Assembly: GCA_027627225.1 (NCBI GenBank)
Contig: CM051029.1
Span: forward strand, 107,001 to 171,000
From: Congeria kusceri
Lineage: Eukaryota; Mollusca; Bivalvia; Myida; Dreissenidae
DNA: 64,000 nt
Direction of reading: 5' to 3'
A program made the position numbers and the translations under genes. Under the pieces are notes generated by a model. That model had not been told where the DNA came from. It saw nothing but the letters and a program-made list of their open reading frames with translations, and ran no database searches. Positions 50,040 to 62,794 of the stretch are shown here, piece by piece (position 1 is the stretch's first letter; every line of letters begins with the position of its first letter).

Positions 50040-50388
50040 AATTAATGCTTGCCATGAACGATATCGGCCCTACATCTATCCGACATCGTTACTTAAAATG
50101 ACGACAACGTAACACATAATTAACAAATGCCACTCATATATGGATTTTTTTAACATATATCACATACACTAAATGTATACATCTACTTTTTATTTTTCAC
50201 AATAACTATATCGGATAGAGAACGAATAGATATCGAACTATTATATCGATAGCCGACAACTGGCCGAAATATATCCGATATGTACAGTAGGCCTACATGA
50301 TTGCTAGCGATAACGGATAGATATCGGGCCGTTTGTCAAAGCGATATCGATATACCGATATCTATCCGATATATGCTTGCTGGCTGGG
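50040..50388. repeat. Right subterminal region of the TIR element
   Basis: Words of the left-side 175-bp repeats reappear, partly in opposite orientation: CATCTATCCGACATCG, AAATATATCCGATATGTACAG, ACGGATAGATATCGGGCC and CCGATATCTATCCGATAT, ending in the terminal repeat GCTTGCTGGCTGGG. The copies are too worn to define a clear period. Confidence 0.8.
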
Positions 50389-50390
50389 AA

Positions 50391-51276
50391 GGTACTAACC
50401 TCACATCTTAAGTGGTTAAACAATGTTTGTATTTTGCAAAAAGGTGCATATGTACATTAAAATAATATATAACCTTAGTTTATCATTACTTTAAAACAGA
50501 AATTGGTTCTAAATGTTGTGTTTTATTATAATGTAAAAATCGTTCAACTTGGCTTCATGAAGAACAACTTGAGCAAAATTTGCGAACACTTTACTACTGA
50601 TTTTTTTTTTCTCTGTTGGTATATTGATTTTAAATAATTGCCTTTTACTTTAGAACTCAAATATTTATGTGACGCTTGACACCAAGTCGCCTTATGCAGA
50701 CAGTGTTTTCAAATAATTGTTAAGCTAAAATAATGCGCCTTAAAGTCCTTTGCAAATAATCTTAAGTTCATGGTTAAGAGTTCAATATGGAAACTTTCCA
50801 TTGATGTTTCAAATGCATTTGGTGCGATTTAATTTTTAATTACTTTAATTACTTGTAGTATCAATACAGCAACTTTACACTTCAATATGACATCAGTATT
50901 TAACAGATGCAGATAAATATTTGCACTCTGTGGATTTGTACTAGTCTGAATGGTATGTGTTAACATAATATTTGTATTAGAATTGTTTTAATTTGATGAT
51001 GAAATTGACTGTTTTATTTAAAACATTTATTTCTCGATCTTTAAACTCGGGATCCTATTGTTAAATATAAATGTATATCTGTGTTTACATACGTGTGTGA
51101 CGCACGTTATGCATCACAAGTTTCCCAATAACAGTTATTTGAAATTAAATTATATACTTGATATAAACGCTTAGAAATATAGTATAAATATACTTGAAAA
51201 GTCAAGATCATAATGGAATTGAAACAAAAACTCTTTATAGCATCGTTAATGGCTTTAAATATAATATTATTACTTT
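50391..51276. repeat. Satellite monomer, right of the TIR element
   Basis: It continues the monomer broken at 46329, starting with GGTACTAACCTCACATCTTAAG. About 480 bp of the usual monomer sequence is missing near 50540: after AAAAATCGTTC the text jumps to AACTTGGCTTCATG. Confidence 0.88.
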
Positions 51277-53508
51277 GATTTTGCGAAGTCCTAATGCAGA
51301 GCAATTATATTTCTTCATTATTTTCGAGATGTGGTATCATGTTTTTCCCGACTGACTAAATATTGATATATCGTTGTAGCTGAAGACTTGGAGGATTCAT
51401 AGAAACAAAATCTCCATCATGATTTCGATGTTTAGCTAAGCAGAAGGCAAATAATAGCCTAGATTGCAAACAATTATATTAACATTTGTATTGGATAAAT
51501 TTTATAAAACTTATACACATTTTGTAGCAGTACTCGTACTATGAAGTACTATAAGTTTGTCCATAAAAAATAAAATGCAAACATTCAATATGTATATTAT
51601 TTCTGAGACTTTATTGTATGTTTCAATAAAATAATAACAACAGTGTTTGGTGCAATTTTCTGCTTTTCATTGCTCCAAATGTATTTTGTGTAGCTAAACA
51701 AAATGTAAAAGCAACAACTGTTATTGTTTGTAAGTTAGCTACGGACATCGTTTCTAAACCTGCTGTAACTAGTATGCAGTTATTGTGCAAAGGGCACATC
51801 AATAAAATACATTGCTATATAGCTAAAGTTTATTATTACTTTAAAACAGCATTTGGTGCTATATTTTGATTTTTTTTATTGAAATGTCACTAATGGTACT
51901 GTACTGCAGATAAATGCCATGTTAAGAAACACTTTTTCATATACAAATTTTGTAGCAGTGCTCGTAATATGAAATTCTCGACACAATATTAAAAGCTTAA
52001 ATTTAGAAAGTTTGTTATTGTTTCAGATGATAATTATATATGTCAGTAAAAATAAGGAGCACGTGGTGATATTTTTACTTGTTTTCGTTGCTCAAAATTA
52101 TTTTCGGTATCATATTTGAATATAAAATCAATAATTGTTACCGACGGAACGATTCGTATTTACATCACAGCTTAATTGGTTTAATTACGGATCTTTTGCG
52201 CAGAGAGCTTAAATGTTAATAATATTGATATATAACATGAATCAATTAATACTTTATAACAGTAGATGGTGCTATAACTTGTGTTATATTCAAATTGTAT
52301 TTTATGTGGATTACCTTTACGTAAAAGCAATGATTCTTATTCGTGGTACGTAAGTTACTAACCTCACATCTTAAGTGGTTAAACACTGTTTGTATTTTGC
52401 AAAAAATGTGCATATGTAAATTAAAAAAAATATACAACCTAAGTTTCTCATTACATTAAAACAGAAGTTGGTTCTAAATGTTTATTTTTATTTTTAATGT
52501 AACGAATCGTTCCTCTTTTTATTGTATGGAACTCGATTTAGTATGTTAAATTCCTATCAAATTTAAATCCAGACCATGCGTGAATTCGGTTAAAACGGCT
52601 TGGCTGTAAATGAATCGTATTCGATGCGCGAGCTTAAAAATCCTAATAGCAGTATTTGGTGCTATAATTCATGTTAAATGTCCATCAACAGTCCCGTTTC
52701 GAATTTTATCAAACTATATGTAGAATGTAATCTTGTTTCATTCATTATTTCTTGTCCATATGCGTGCTTGATTCGCGTGTATGCATTAATGCATTGCAAA
52801 ATAGGTTATGTACGTTGATAATGTCCATTATTTTCCATTCGCAGTCGAACAATACGTGTCCGTGCTTTCTAGTTTCGTACGTAAGACAATTGACTTCTGT
52901 TACACTTGGATTCATGAAGTCGCTTCATGCAGGCAGTGTTTTCAAATAATTGTGAAATTAAAATAATGCACCTTGAAGTCCTTTGCACGTATAAATAGGT
53001 TCATGGTTTAGAGTTCTATATGGAAATTTTCCATTGATGTTTCAAATGCGTTTGGTGCGATTTATGTTTTAATTACTTTAATTACTTGTAGTATCAATAC
53101 AGCGACTTTACACATGTATATGACACCAGTGTTTAACAGATGAAGATAAATATTTGCACTCTGTGGATTTGTACCAGTCTGAATAGTATATGTTAACTTA
53201 ATATTTGTATTTGAATTGTTTTAATTTGATGATCAAACTAACTGTTTAATTAAACCATGTATTTCTTATCTGGATCTTTAAACTCAGGATCCTATTGTTA
53301 AATATAAATGTATATCAGTGTTTACATACGTGTGTGACGCACGTTATGCATCACAAGTTTCCCAAGTTATTTGAAATTAAATAATATACTTGATATAAAC
53401 GCCTATATATATAGTATAAATATACTTGAAAAGTCAAGATCATACTGGAATTGAAACAAAAAATCTTAAAAGCAGCGGTAAGTGCTTTAAACATAATAAT
53501 ATTACTTT
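51277..53508. repeat. Satellite monomer (2232 bp)
   Basis: Complete single monomer from GATTTTGCGAAGTCC to the next landmark. It has the empty transposon site at about 52345 and no 2.6-kb inner segment. The reading frame seen at 8135 in the higher-order units is broken here by a one-base change in the T run after GTGGTGATA. Confidence 0.9.
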
Positions 53509-55766
53509 GATTTGGCAAGTCCTAATCCAGAGCAATTGCACATTATATTCCTTCATTATTTTCCAGATGTGATATCATGTTTTTCCGACTGACTAAATAT
53601 AGATATATCGTTGTAGCTGAAGATTTGGAGGATTCATAGAAACAGAATCTCCAACGTGACTTTGATGTTTAGCTAAGGAGAAGGCAAATAATAGCCTAGA
53701 TTGCAAACAATTATATTTACATTTGTATTGAATACATTTTATAAAACTTATACACATTTTCTAGCAGTACTCGTACTATTAAGTACTATAAGTTTGTCCA
53801 TAAAATATAAAATGCAAACATTCAATATGTATATTATTTGTAAGAGATTATTGTATTTTCCAATAAAATAATAACAACAGTGTTTGGTGCAATTTTCTGG
53901 TTGTCATTGCTTAAAATTTATTTTCTGTAGGTTTATAACATGTAAAAGCAACAACGGTTGTTGCTTGTAAGTTAACTATATACATCGTATCTAAACCAGC
54001 TTTAACTAGTATGTAGTTATTGTGCAACGGGCACATCAATAAAATACATTGACATATAGCTAAAGTTTATTATTACTTTAAAACAGTATTTGGTGCTATA
54101 TTTTGATTTTTTATTGAAATGTCACTAATGGTACAGTACTGCAGATAAATGCCATGTTAGGACACACTTTTTTGAACATATGTCTTGGTTATGTTTCATA
54201 AACGAATTTTGTAGCAGTGCTCGTAATATGAAATTATCGATACAATATTAAAAGCTTAAATTTAGAATGTTTGTTATTGTTTCAGATGTTAATAATATGT
54301 GTCAGTAAAAATAGGAGCACGTGGTGATATTTTTACTTGTTTTCGTTGCTCAAAATTTCTTTTCGATATCTTATCTTAATATAAACTCAGTAATTGTTAC
54401 CGACGGAACGATTCATATTTACTTCACTGCTTAATTGGTTTAATTACGGATCTTTTGCGCAGAGAGCTTAAATGTTAATAATACTGATATATAACATGAG
54501 TCAATTAATACCTAATAACCCCAGTACATTGTGCTATAACATGTGTTATATTGAAATTGTATTTTATGTGGATTACCTTTACGTTAAAGCAATAATTCTT
54601 ATCCTTGGTACGTAAGTTACTAACCTCACATCTTAAGTGGTTAAACAATGTTTGTATTTTCCAAAAAGGTGCATATGTAAATTAAAATAATATATAACCT
54701 TAGTTTATCATTACTTTAAAACAGAAATTGGTTCTAAATTTTGTGTTGTTTTTTTTTTAATGTAACGAATCGTTCCTCTTTTTCTTGAACGGAACTCGAT
54801 TTAGTATGTTAAATTGCTATACAATTTAAATCCAGATCATGCCTGAAATCGGTTAAAACGGCTTGGCTGTAAATGATTCGTATTCGGTGCGTGAGCTTTA
54901 GAATCCTTATAGCAGTATTTGGTGCTTTAATTCATGTTCAATGTCCATTAACAGTCCAGTTTCGAATTTTATCAAACTAGATTAAGAATGTTTTCTTGCT
55001 TCATATCATTATTTATTGTCCTTATGCGTGCTTGATTCGCGTGTATGCATTAATGCATTGCAAAATAGGTTCTGTACGTTGATAGTGTCGATTGTTTTCC
55101 ATTCGTCGTCGGACAATACCGTGTCCGTGCATGTTAGTTTCGTACGTAAGACAATTGACTTCTGTTACACTTGGCTTCGTGAAGTCGCTTCATGCAGGCA
55201 GTGTTTTCAAATAATTGTGAAATTAAAATAATGCACCTTGAAGTCCTTTCCATGTATAAATAGGTTCTTGGTTTAAAGTTCAATATGGATATTTTCCATT
55301 GATGTTTCAAATGCATTTGGTGCGATTAATTTTTTTTATTACTTTAATTACTTGTAGTACCAATACAGCGACTTTACACTTGAATATGATATCAGTGTTT
55401 AACAGATGCAGATAAATATTTGCACTCTGTGGATTTGTACCACTCTGAATAGTATGTGTTAACATAATATTTGTATTTGAATTGTTTTATTTTGATGATC
55501 AAACTGACTTTTTTTATTAAACCATGTATTTCTTATCTGGATCTTTAAACTCAGGATCCTATTGTTAAATATAAATGCATATCAGTGTTTACATACGTGT
55601 GTGACGCACGTTATGCATCACAAGTTATTTGAAATTAAATCGTATACTTGATATAAACGCCTATAAATATAGTATAAATATACTTGAAAATTCAAGATCA
55701 TGCTGAAATTGACACAAAAACTCTTAAAAGCTGCGTTACGTGCTTTAAACATTATAATATTACTTT
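53509..55766. repeat. Satellite monomer (2258 bp)
   Basis: Complete diverged monomer in the same order, with the empty transposon site near 54610. Confidence 0.9.
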
Positions 55767-58023
55767 GATTTTGCAAAGTCTTATTCCAGAGCAGTTGCAC
55801 ATTATATTCCTTCATTATTTTCCAGATGTGGTATCATGTTTTTCCCGGCTGACTAAATATAGATATATCGTGGTAGCTAAAGATTTTGCGGATTGATAGA
55901 AACAAAATCTAGAAAGTGATTTCGATGTTTAACTAAGCAGAAGGCAAATAAGAGACAAGATTGCAAATAATTATATTTACATTTGTATTGAATACATTTT
56001 ATTAAACCTATACACATTTTCTAGCAGTTCTCGTACTATTAAGTACTATAAGTTTGTCCATAAAAGATAAAATGCAAACATTCAATACGTATAAAATTTG
56101 TAAGAGTTTATTGTATGTTCCAATAAAATAATAATAACAGTGTTTGGTGCAATTTTCTGGTTTTCATTGCTCAAAAATGTATTTTGTGTAGCTTAATAAA
56201 ATGTAAAAGCAACAACTGTTATTGTTTGTAATTTAGCTACGGACATCGTATCTAAACCAGCTTTAACTAGTATGTTGTTATTGTGCAAACTGAACATCAC
56301 TCAAATACATTGATATATAGCTAAAGTTTATTATTACTTTAAACAGTATTTGGTGGTATATTTTGATTTTTTATTGAAATGTCACTAATGGTACTGTACT
56401 GCAGGTAAATGTCATGTTAGGAAACACTTTTTTGAATATATATCTTGGTTATGTTTCATATAAAATTTTTGTAGCAGTGCTCGTTATATAAGATTCTCGA
56501 TACAATATTAAAAAGCTTAAATTTAGAATGTTTGTTATTGTTTCAGATGATAATTATATGTGTCAGTAAAAATAAGGAGCACGTGGAGATATTTTTTATT
56601 GTTTTCGTTGCTCAAATTTATTTTCGGTATCGTAATATAAAATCAATAATTGTTACCGACTGAACGATTCGTATTTACTTCACTGCTTAATTGGTTTAAT
56701 AACGGATCTTTTGCGCAGAGAGCTTAAATGTTAATAATACTTATATATAACACGAGTCAATTAAAACTTTATAACAGTAGATGGTGCTATAACTTGTGTT
56801 ATATTGAAATTGTATTTTATGTGGATTACCTTTACGTTAAAGCAATGATTCTTATCCTTGGTACGTAAGTTACTAACCTCACATCTTAAGTGGTTAAACA
56901 CTGTTTGTATTTTGCAAAAAGGTGCATATGTAAATTAAAATAATATACAACCTTAGTTTATCATTACTTTAAAAAAGAAAATTTGTTCTAAATTTTTTTT
57001 GTTTCTAATGTAACGAATCGTTCCTCTTTTTCTTGAATGGAACTCGATTTAGTATGTTAAATTGCTATACAATTTAAATCCAGATCAGGTGTGAATTCGG
57101 TTAAAACGGCTTGGCTGTAAAAGATTCGTATTCGGTGCGTGAGCTTAAGAATCCGTATAGCAGTATTTGGTGCTATAATTCATGTTAAATGTCCATCAAC
57201 AGTCCAGTTTCGAATTTTATCAAACTAGATGTAGAATGTTATCTTGTATTATTGATTATTTCTTGTCCATTTGCGTGCTTGATTCCCGTGTATGCATTAA
57301 TGCATTGCAAAGTAGGTTTTGTACGTTGATAGTGTCGATTGTTTTCCATTCGCCGTCGAACAATACAGTGTCCGTGCATGTTAGTATTGTACGTAAGACA
57401 ACTGACTTCTGTTCAACTTGGCTTCATGAAGTCGCTTCATGCAGGCAGTGTTTTTCAATAATTGTGAAATTAAAATAATGCACCTTAAAGTCCTTTGCAA
57501 GTATAAATAGGTTTATAGTTTAAAGTTCAACATGGATATTTTCCATTGATGTTTCAAATGCATTTGGTGCGATTTATTTTTTAATTACTTTAATTACTTG
57601 TAGTATCAATACAGCAACTTTACACTTCATTATGACATCAGTGTTTAACAGATGCAGATACATATTTGCACTCTGTGGATTTGTACCAGTCTGAATAGTA
57701 TGTGTTAACATAATATGTGTATTTGAATTGTTTTAATTTGATGATCAAATGTACTGTTGTATTAAAAAACATTTATTTCTTATCTCGATCTTTAAACTAA
57801 TGATAGTATTGTTAAATATAAATGTCTATCAGTGTCTACGTATGTGTGTGACGCACGTTATGCATCACAAGTTTCCCAAGCTATTTAAAAGTAAAACACA
57901 TATTTGATATAAACGATTAGATATTTATTTGAAATATTCTTGAAAAGTCAAGACCATGCTGGATTTGAAACAAAAACTGTTAAAAGCAGCGTTAAGTGCT
58001 TTTTAACATAATAATATTATTTT
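55767..58023. repeat. Satellite monomer (2257 bp)
   Basis: Complete diverged monomer in the same order, with the empty transposon site near 56860. Confidence 0.9.
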
Positions 58024-58788
58024 GATTTTGCGAAGTCCTAATGCAGAGCAATTGCACTGTATATTCCTTCAGTATTTTTCAGTTGTGGTATCATGTTTTC
58101 CCCGACTGACTAAATATAGATATATCGTTGTAGCTGAAGGTTTGGAGGATTCATAAAAAACACAAAAACTCGAACATGATTTCGATTTTAAGCTAAGCAG
58201 AATGCAAATAATAGCCTAGATTGCAAAAAATTATGTATACATTTGTATTCGATAAATTTAATAATAAAATATACACATTTTCTAGCAGTATTCGTACTAT
58301 GAAGTACTACGAGTTAAAGTATAAAATGTAAACATTTAATATGCATATTATATGTAAGAGTTTATTGTATGTTCAAATAAAATAATAACAGCGTTTGGTG
58401 CAATTTTCTGGTTTTCGTTGCTCAAAAATTATTTTGTGTAGCTTAATAAAATGTAAAGGCAACACCTGTTGACGTGAATTTGTTACACCCTTACAACATT
58501 AGTACATGCTATATTTGTGTTTTATTGCCACAGAATTTACCATTGATACTTTGAATGAACTGTATGTAGCATGAAATACTGTTCTATTCAAATCTAGCTC
58601 GGTCTAGATTTCGCATTTACATAATGTGTATTAATTTATATACTGCAAACAATGCTTTGTTTGTACCGGTTTAAATCGCCAATGGTTCGCATTGACGGTT
58701 CCAATGTTTGTATCATTTTTTATGTGCTGTATCTGTTATCTTAAATCAATAATAAAACGTTTCTCCCTTGGTCTGTCTGGGGTTTTAT
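58024..58788. repeat. Partial monomer joined to a relic of the inner segment
   Basis: 58024-58480 follows the start of a monomer to TAAAATGTAAAGGCAACACC. It then switches to sequence resembling the inner segment of the higher-order unit (about 9960-10330): ACCATTGATACTTT, GGTTTAAAT, GACGGTTCCAATG and GTATC-ATTTTT. Similarity is clear but old. Confidence 0.7.
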
Positions 58789-58820
58789 TATGCTCCCCGA
58801 ACAATTTTCGGGGGAGCATA
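58789..58820. repeat. GC-rich hairpin GCTCCCCGAA / TTCGGGGGAGC
   Basis: TATGCTCCCCGAA (58789-58801) and TTTTCGGGGGAGCATA (58805-58820) form a tight inverted repeat. It marks the start of the dispersed-repeat block that runs to about 60525. Confidence 0.85.
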
Positions 58821-58859
58821 TAATCGCCGCTTTGTCCTCCGTCTTTCGCAACGTCCGTC

Positions 58860-59440
58860 CCGTTTACTTGTCAGGAGCAACTACTTACCAGAATTCAATA
58901 ACACTTCACGGGAAGCTTCATTACCATGAGACGGTGTGCACTGAACCAGGACGTTCCGCTTCTATGATTTTTCTCAGAATTAGGGCCTTTGCAGATTTCT
59001 GAAATAAGTATTTAGTGCACAATATTTGTCCAATTTATTTCTACACAACTACTTTTTGTGAAGCTTTATTACCAAAAGGTGTACACTGAACCATGCCGTT
59101 CCGCTTCAATTATTTTTCTAAGAGTTGTGGGACTTTCAAGATTTATAAATGACAATTTAGTGCACAATTCTTGTCTGGGCTATTTCTCCGCAACTTCTGG
59201 CCGGAATACCATGAACCTGTATGTGATGCTGCATTATTCAAATGTGATGTGCACAGTACAGGGTGTTCCCTTTCAGTGATTTTCCTTGGAGTTATGGGAC
59301 TTAAAAGGTTGCTGAAATTAGTGTATAGTGCGCTGTTCTTGTCTGGACTGTTTCTCAGCAACTACTAGCCAATATTCAAGGGGAAGCTTCATTACCAAGA
59401 GGAGATGTTCACTGTACGAAGATGCTCCACTTCAATGATT
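58860..59440. repeat. About 150-165-bp tandem repeat block
   Basis: Words such as GGGAAGCTTCATTACCA, TGATTTTTCT..GAGTTATGGGACTT, TTGTCTGG.CTATTTCT and CAACTACT recur near 58913, 59060, 59216 (worn) and 59380. One more worn copy lies at 60385-60480. This fits a mollusc-type dispersed minisatellite. The several overlapping ORFs are shadows. Confidence 0.75.
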
Positions 59441-60340
59441 TTTAGCTCGACCATTGACCGAATAGTTCGAGCAATACTTCTCACCTGTTCGTCGGCGTCC
59501 GCGTAATGCTCTGGTTAAGGTTTGCGTGCAACAAGTCCCTGTAACTACAACATATATTCTATTGAAATTTCACATGTCTTCGGGGTCATTATGTGTGGTT
59601 ACTGAACAGGGTAACTTTGACCTGCTATTTAGCAGAAATATGCCCGTTTTTGTATTTAGAAAATCAGGTTTAAATTGCGTGCAGCAACTCCATATCTTTA
59701 TATGTATTACAGATATTCAACAGAAACTTCACACATTCCTTCAGAGTCGTTATATAAGGTCACTGGCCAAGACCCATAACTGTGACCAGCATTTTAGCAG
59801 AATTATGCCCCTTTGTGTACTTAGAAAAGTCATGATAAGATGTGCGTGCAAGATACAATTCAGGTTAAGGTTTGCGTGCAACAAGTACATATCTCTATAA
59901 CTACTTCAGATATTCAATTGAAACTTCACACGTCTTTGGGGTCATTATGTAAGGTCACTGACCACGGCCCATAACTCTGACCTGCAATTTAGCAGAATTA
60001 TTCCCCTTTTTGTGCTTAGAAATTCAGGTTAAAGTTTGCGTGCAACAACTATATATCTCTTCAACTACTACAGATATTCCGTTGAAACTTCACACATATC
60101 TTCAGGGTCATAATATAAGGTAACTGACCAAGGCCCATAACTCTGACCTGCAATTTAGTAGAATTATGCCAATTTTTCTACTTATAAATTCAGGTTAAAT
60201 TTTGCGTGCAACATATCGCTATATTTGCTTCAGAATATTCAATTAAAACTTCCCACACGTCTTCAAGGTCATTATATAAGGTTACTGGCCAAGGCACATA
60301 ACTGCATTTTGGGATAATTATGCCCCTTGTTTGTAGTGAT
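59440..60340. repeat. About 163-bp tandem repeat block (TTAAGGTTTGCGTGCAAC family)
   Basis: GGTTAAGGTTTGCGTGCAAC or close variants occur near 59513, 59667, 59863, 60027 and 60192. Each is followed by a TCTATAACTAC..CAGATATTCAATTGAAACTTCACA segment, a GGTCATTATATAAGGT segment and CCCATAACTCTGACCTG. It starts with TTTTTAGCTCGACC, a phrase typical of a dispersed repeat in bivalve genomes. Confidence 0.82.
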
Positions 60341-60525
60341 AAAGGCCAATAACTCTGACAAAGCGGTTGTATAGTCGAGCGCGCTGTCCTGAGACAGATT
60401 TTGTTCTTACAGATATGGGACTTTGATGATTGCTGAAATTAATATACAGAGCACAGTTGTCCGGACTCTGCTCTTCTGATTGCATTCCCATTACTTGGCA
60501 AAAGCATTGTGGAGCATCCATCATT

Positions 60526-61880
60526 TCGCTGATATCCTTGTTAATCTTATATTTGTATGATGGCAGTTACTACGTTCTTTTCCATCCCAAAATCCCGTAT
60601 CCGCACCTGTTAGATACATACCTAAGACTAGTGGATTTTCTTCAAAAAAGTTGCATGGTTAACAGCTTGCTAAAGCTAAAAACATTTAGATCATTTAATG
60701 ATAACGCTATACCACAAACAATATATCCGAGTCTCTTAGCATATTGATTCTTAATAATTGCTACTGTAGAACTCAAATATGAGTATGATGCTCGTCACCA
60801 ATTGTGTTCGTGCAAACCATGTTTGTCAAGTAATTGTTAAATTTAAGTCATGACGGTAATGTCAGCGCGTTGTTAAATATTTTAGTCTTTTGAAAGTGTA
60901 CATAAACTCCAAATTAAGAGTTCGATTGGACCTGTCCCACTGAAACCATTTAAAGCAGCATTTGGTGCTATTTAACGTTATTAAGTGCTTGTGTATAATT
61001 ACCATCATGCATTATAACTTTGCGAAGTTATACGAAAATTCACTTACATTTTTGAACTTCATATTACCGCCCAGAAAAAAACTTTTATAAAGAATCTACA
61101 AAAGTAAAGACATTCACTAAAAAAAATTTCACCCTTGTTCACCGTTTAAAGATCTGCCATTGCAGCTGTAGATTTTGAGAATCCATTCAATTAAAAACTT
61201 GAACCTCTTTTCGGTTTCAAGTTTATCTGAAGGCAGATTATTGTCTCATTTTCAAACATTAATGTATGCATGTTTACATATTTCTGGGATAAGTTTCACG
61301 TACACATTTTGTAGCAGTACTTTAACTATAAATGTCTCGATAAAATATTTAAAAAAATAAATTAATATGTATATTATTTGATTTGAAGTGTGTTAATATG
61401 TGTTGCAATGAAACAAGTATTGTTGTTGTTTTTTTATTTTTTTTAACATTGTTTATGTTTTTTTCTGCAGCTTAACTTAATGTAACGTCAATCATTGGTT
61501 TTGACGGAACGATTCGTAAAATCATCACATCTGTGTACGTTTAATTACGTATCAATTGCGCAAATGGCTTTAAACTTTATTTATGTTAATAATATATAAC
61601 ATGACTTCATTTATACTTTAACCAGTACATAGTGCGTTGTGTTTTATTGAAATGCCAAGAATCGTACAGATGATTGTTTTATGGAACTCAATTTAAAACG
61701 ATAAATTACTATACTAATTAAATCCATATCAAGCGTGAGTTTTGTACAAACGGCTTGTCTGTTAAATATGCGGATCTATTGCGTGAGTATTCGATGTTAT
61801 ATTTCTTGTTTAAATGCCACCAATTATACCATTGATACTTTTATTGATCTAAATGTATAATGCAATTCTTTATTATGCAT
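60526..61880. repeat. Ancient relic of the satellite family
   Basis: 60565-60735 resembles 8600-8780 (CCATCCC..ATCCCGTATCCGCACCTGT, GCATGG..A-CAGCTTGC). 61160-61300 resembles 10520-10680 on the plus strand (GAGAA-CCATTCAAT, TTCGGTT-CAAG, CTGAAGGCAGAT). 61490-61800 resembles 8250-8480 and 11190-11390 (GACGGAACGATTCGTA, TTGCGCA, ATATAACATGA). Order and spacing are partly kept. Confidence 0.75.
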
Positions 61881-62040
61881 AAAGTCTGGTCCATATGCGT
61901 GCTTCATTTGCATTTTACATAGTACCCATTCATTCATAAATGGCACAATCGGTTCTGACATATGGTAGTTACTACTCTTTTCCACCCCTCAACTCACAAT
62001 CGTGCATCCGCGCCTGTTAAATCTTGTGGAATCACTGATT

Positions 62041-62098
62041 TTCGCGGTGGTCTAATTTTCGCGCTCCCGCGATTGCGCGAATTTATGACCACCGTGAA
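62041..62098. repeat. 24-bp-arm hairpin, CG-rich
   Basis: The left arm TTCGCGGTGGTCTAATTTTC plus GCGC (62041-62064) and the right arm GCGCGAATTTATGACCACCG plus TGAA (62075-62098) are imperfect reverse complements around the 10-base loop TCCCGCGATT. It probably belongs to a dispersed palindromic repeat family. Confidence 0.75.
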
Positions 62099-62683
62099 TA
62101 TTGACCGATTGTGTAGTGCAGCAACACCTTGGGAGCGTACACGTTCGTTCAATGTACGTCGGTAATCGTTCGTAAATATGCGCAGATAGGCCTATATGTT
62201 ACGGTGCGAATGCTTTTAATTAACGTTTTTGAATGGTTTCTTCACCGGGTTCATCCTGATTAATGAATGCATTTTTTTCTTTTAAATTAGATTTTGGAGG
62301 TTTTTGTACATTTAAATGCGGTATACACTGCAGATCCTCTATATCGCGATTCGCGACGTCTATATAAATAAATATACATGTATACACTATAGCCCATTTT
62401 CGTGACTTCAAAACATATACGTAATTAACTTGCCTTTTTCAGTGATGTTAACATCCTTTATGTGTTATATCCATATGTTATATATTCCATTAGTATATAC
62501 AAATATATACATCTAATATATCTCTTGTAATTAAATTCAAATCACTTATAATCAATTCGAAATCCGAAACGCCTTTCCGAATATAACTGTTCACGTGATG
62601 TTTACACGAATTGTATTTGACAAATAAACTGCACGTGTATTTCATGTAAATCCTTTGTTCTGATAAAAAAGCGCGCGAAAATT
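62099..62683. other. No feature recognised
   Basis: Non-repetitive AT-rich sequence. The 63-codon minus-strand ORF at 62220-62411 has no family motif. I see nothing to annotate. Confidence 0.4.
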
Positions 62684-62794
62684 ATGCCGACATATAAAGT
62701 GCCACGTCATCCTCATGGAAAGCGTGGGTGCACTGATTGCAATAAAAAAAAAATTTGTGGCGCAGAGTACATTGATATCTTTACTTTTGTTTAA
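62684..62794 (+). CDS. Small ORF with a CxxC motif, unknown function
   Basis: 36 codons from ATG 62684 to TAA 62792-62794. The product is basic in its first half (MPTYKVPRHPHGKRG) and then has CTDCNKKKIC, a C-x2-C-x5-C arrangement. The base composition of the first part is more GC-rich than its surroundings. It could be a first exon, a fragment of a zinc-binding protein, or chance. It is too short for statistics and has no neighbouring support. Confidence 0.2.
   Translation: MPTYKVPRHPHGKRGCTDCNKKKICGAEYIDIFTFV

Larger units (their letters stand above)
46330..50388. mobile_element. 4.06-kb DNA element with 14-bp terminal inverted repeats
   Basis: The left end CCCAGCCAGCAAGC (46330-46343) is the exact reverse complement of the right end GCTTGCTGGCTGGG (50375-50388). 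Comparison with empty monomers (GGTACGTAAGTTACTAACC) shows that the element sits after GGTACGTAA and is followed by AAGGTACTAACC, so the target duplication is at most AA. Subterminal sequence on both sides is rich in TATCCGATA/TATCGGATA words. No transposase ORF is found, so it is non-autonomous or its coding region is split by introns. The superfamily is not recognised. Confidence 0.8.

Noticed and set aside
7373..58480. CRISPR array
   Set aside because: The repeats are kilobase-scale eukaryotic satellite units, with no short direct repeats separated by unique spacers.
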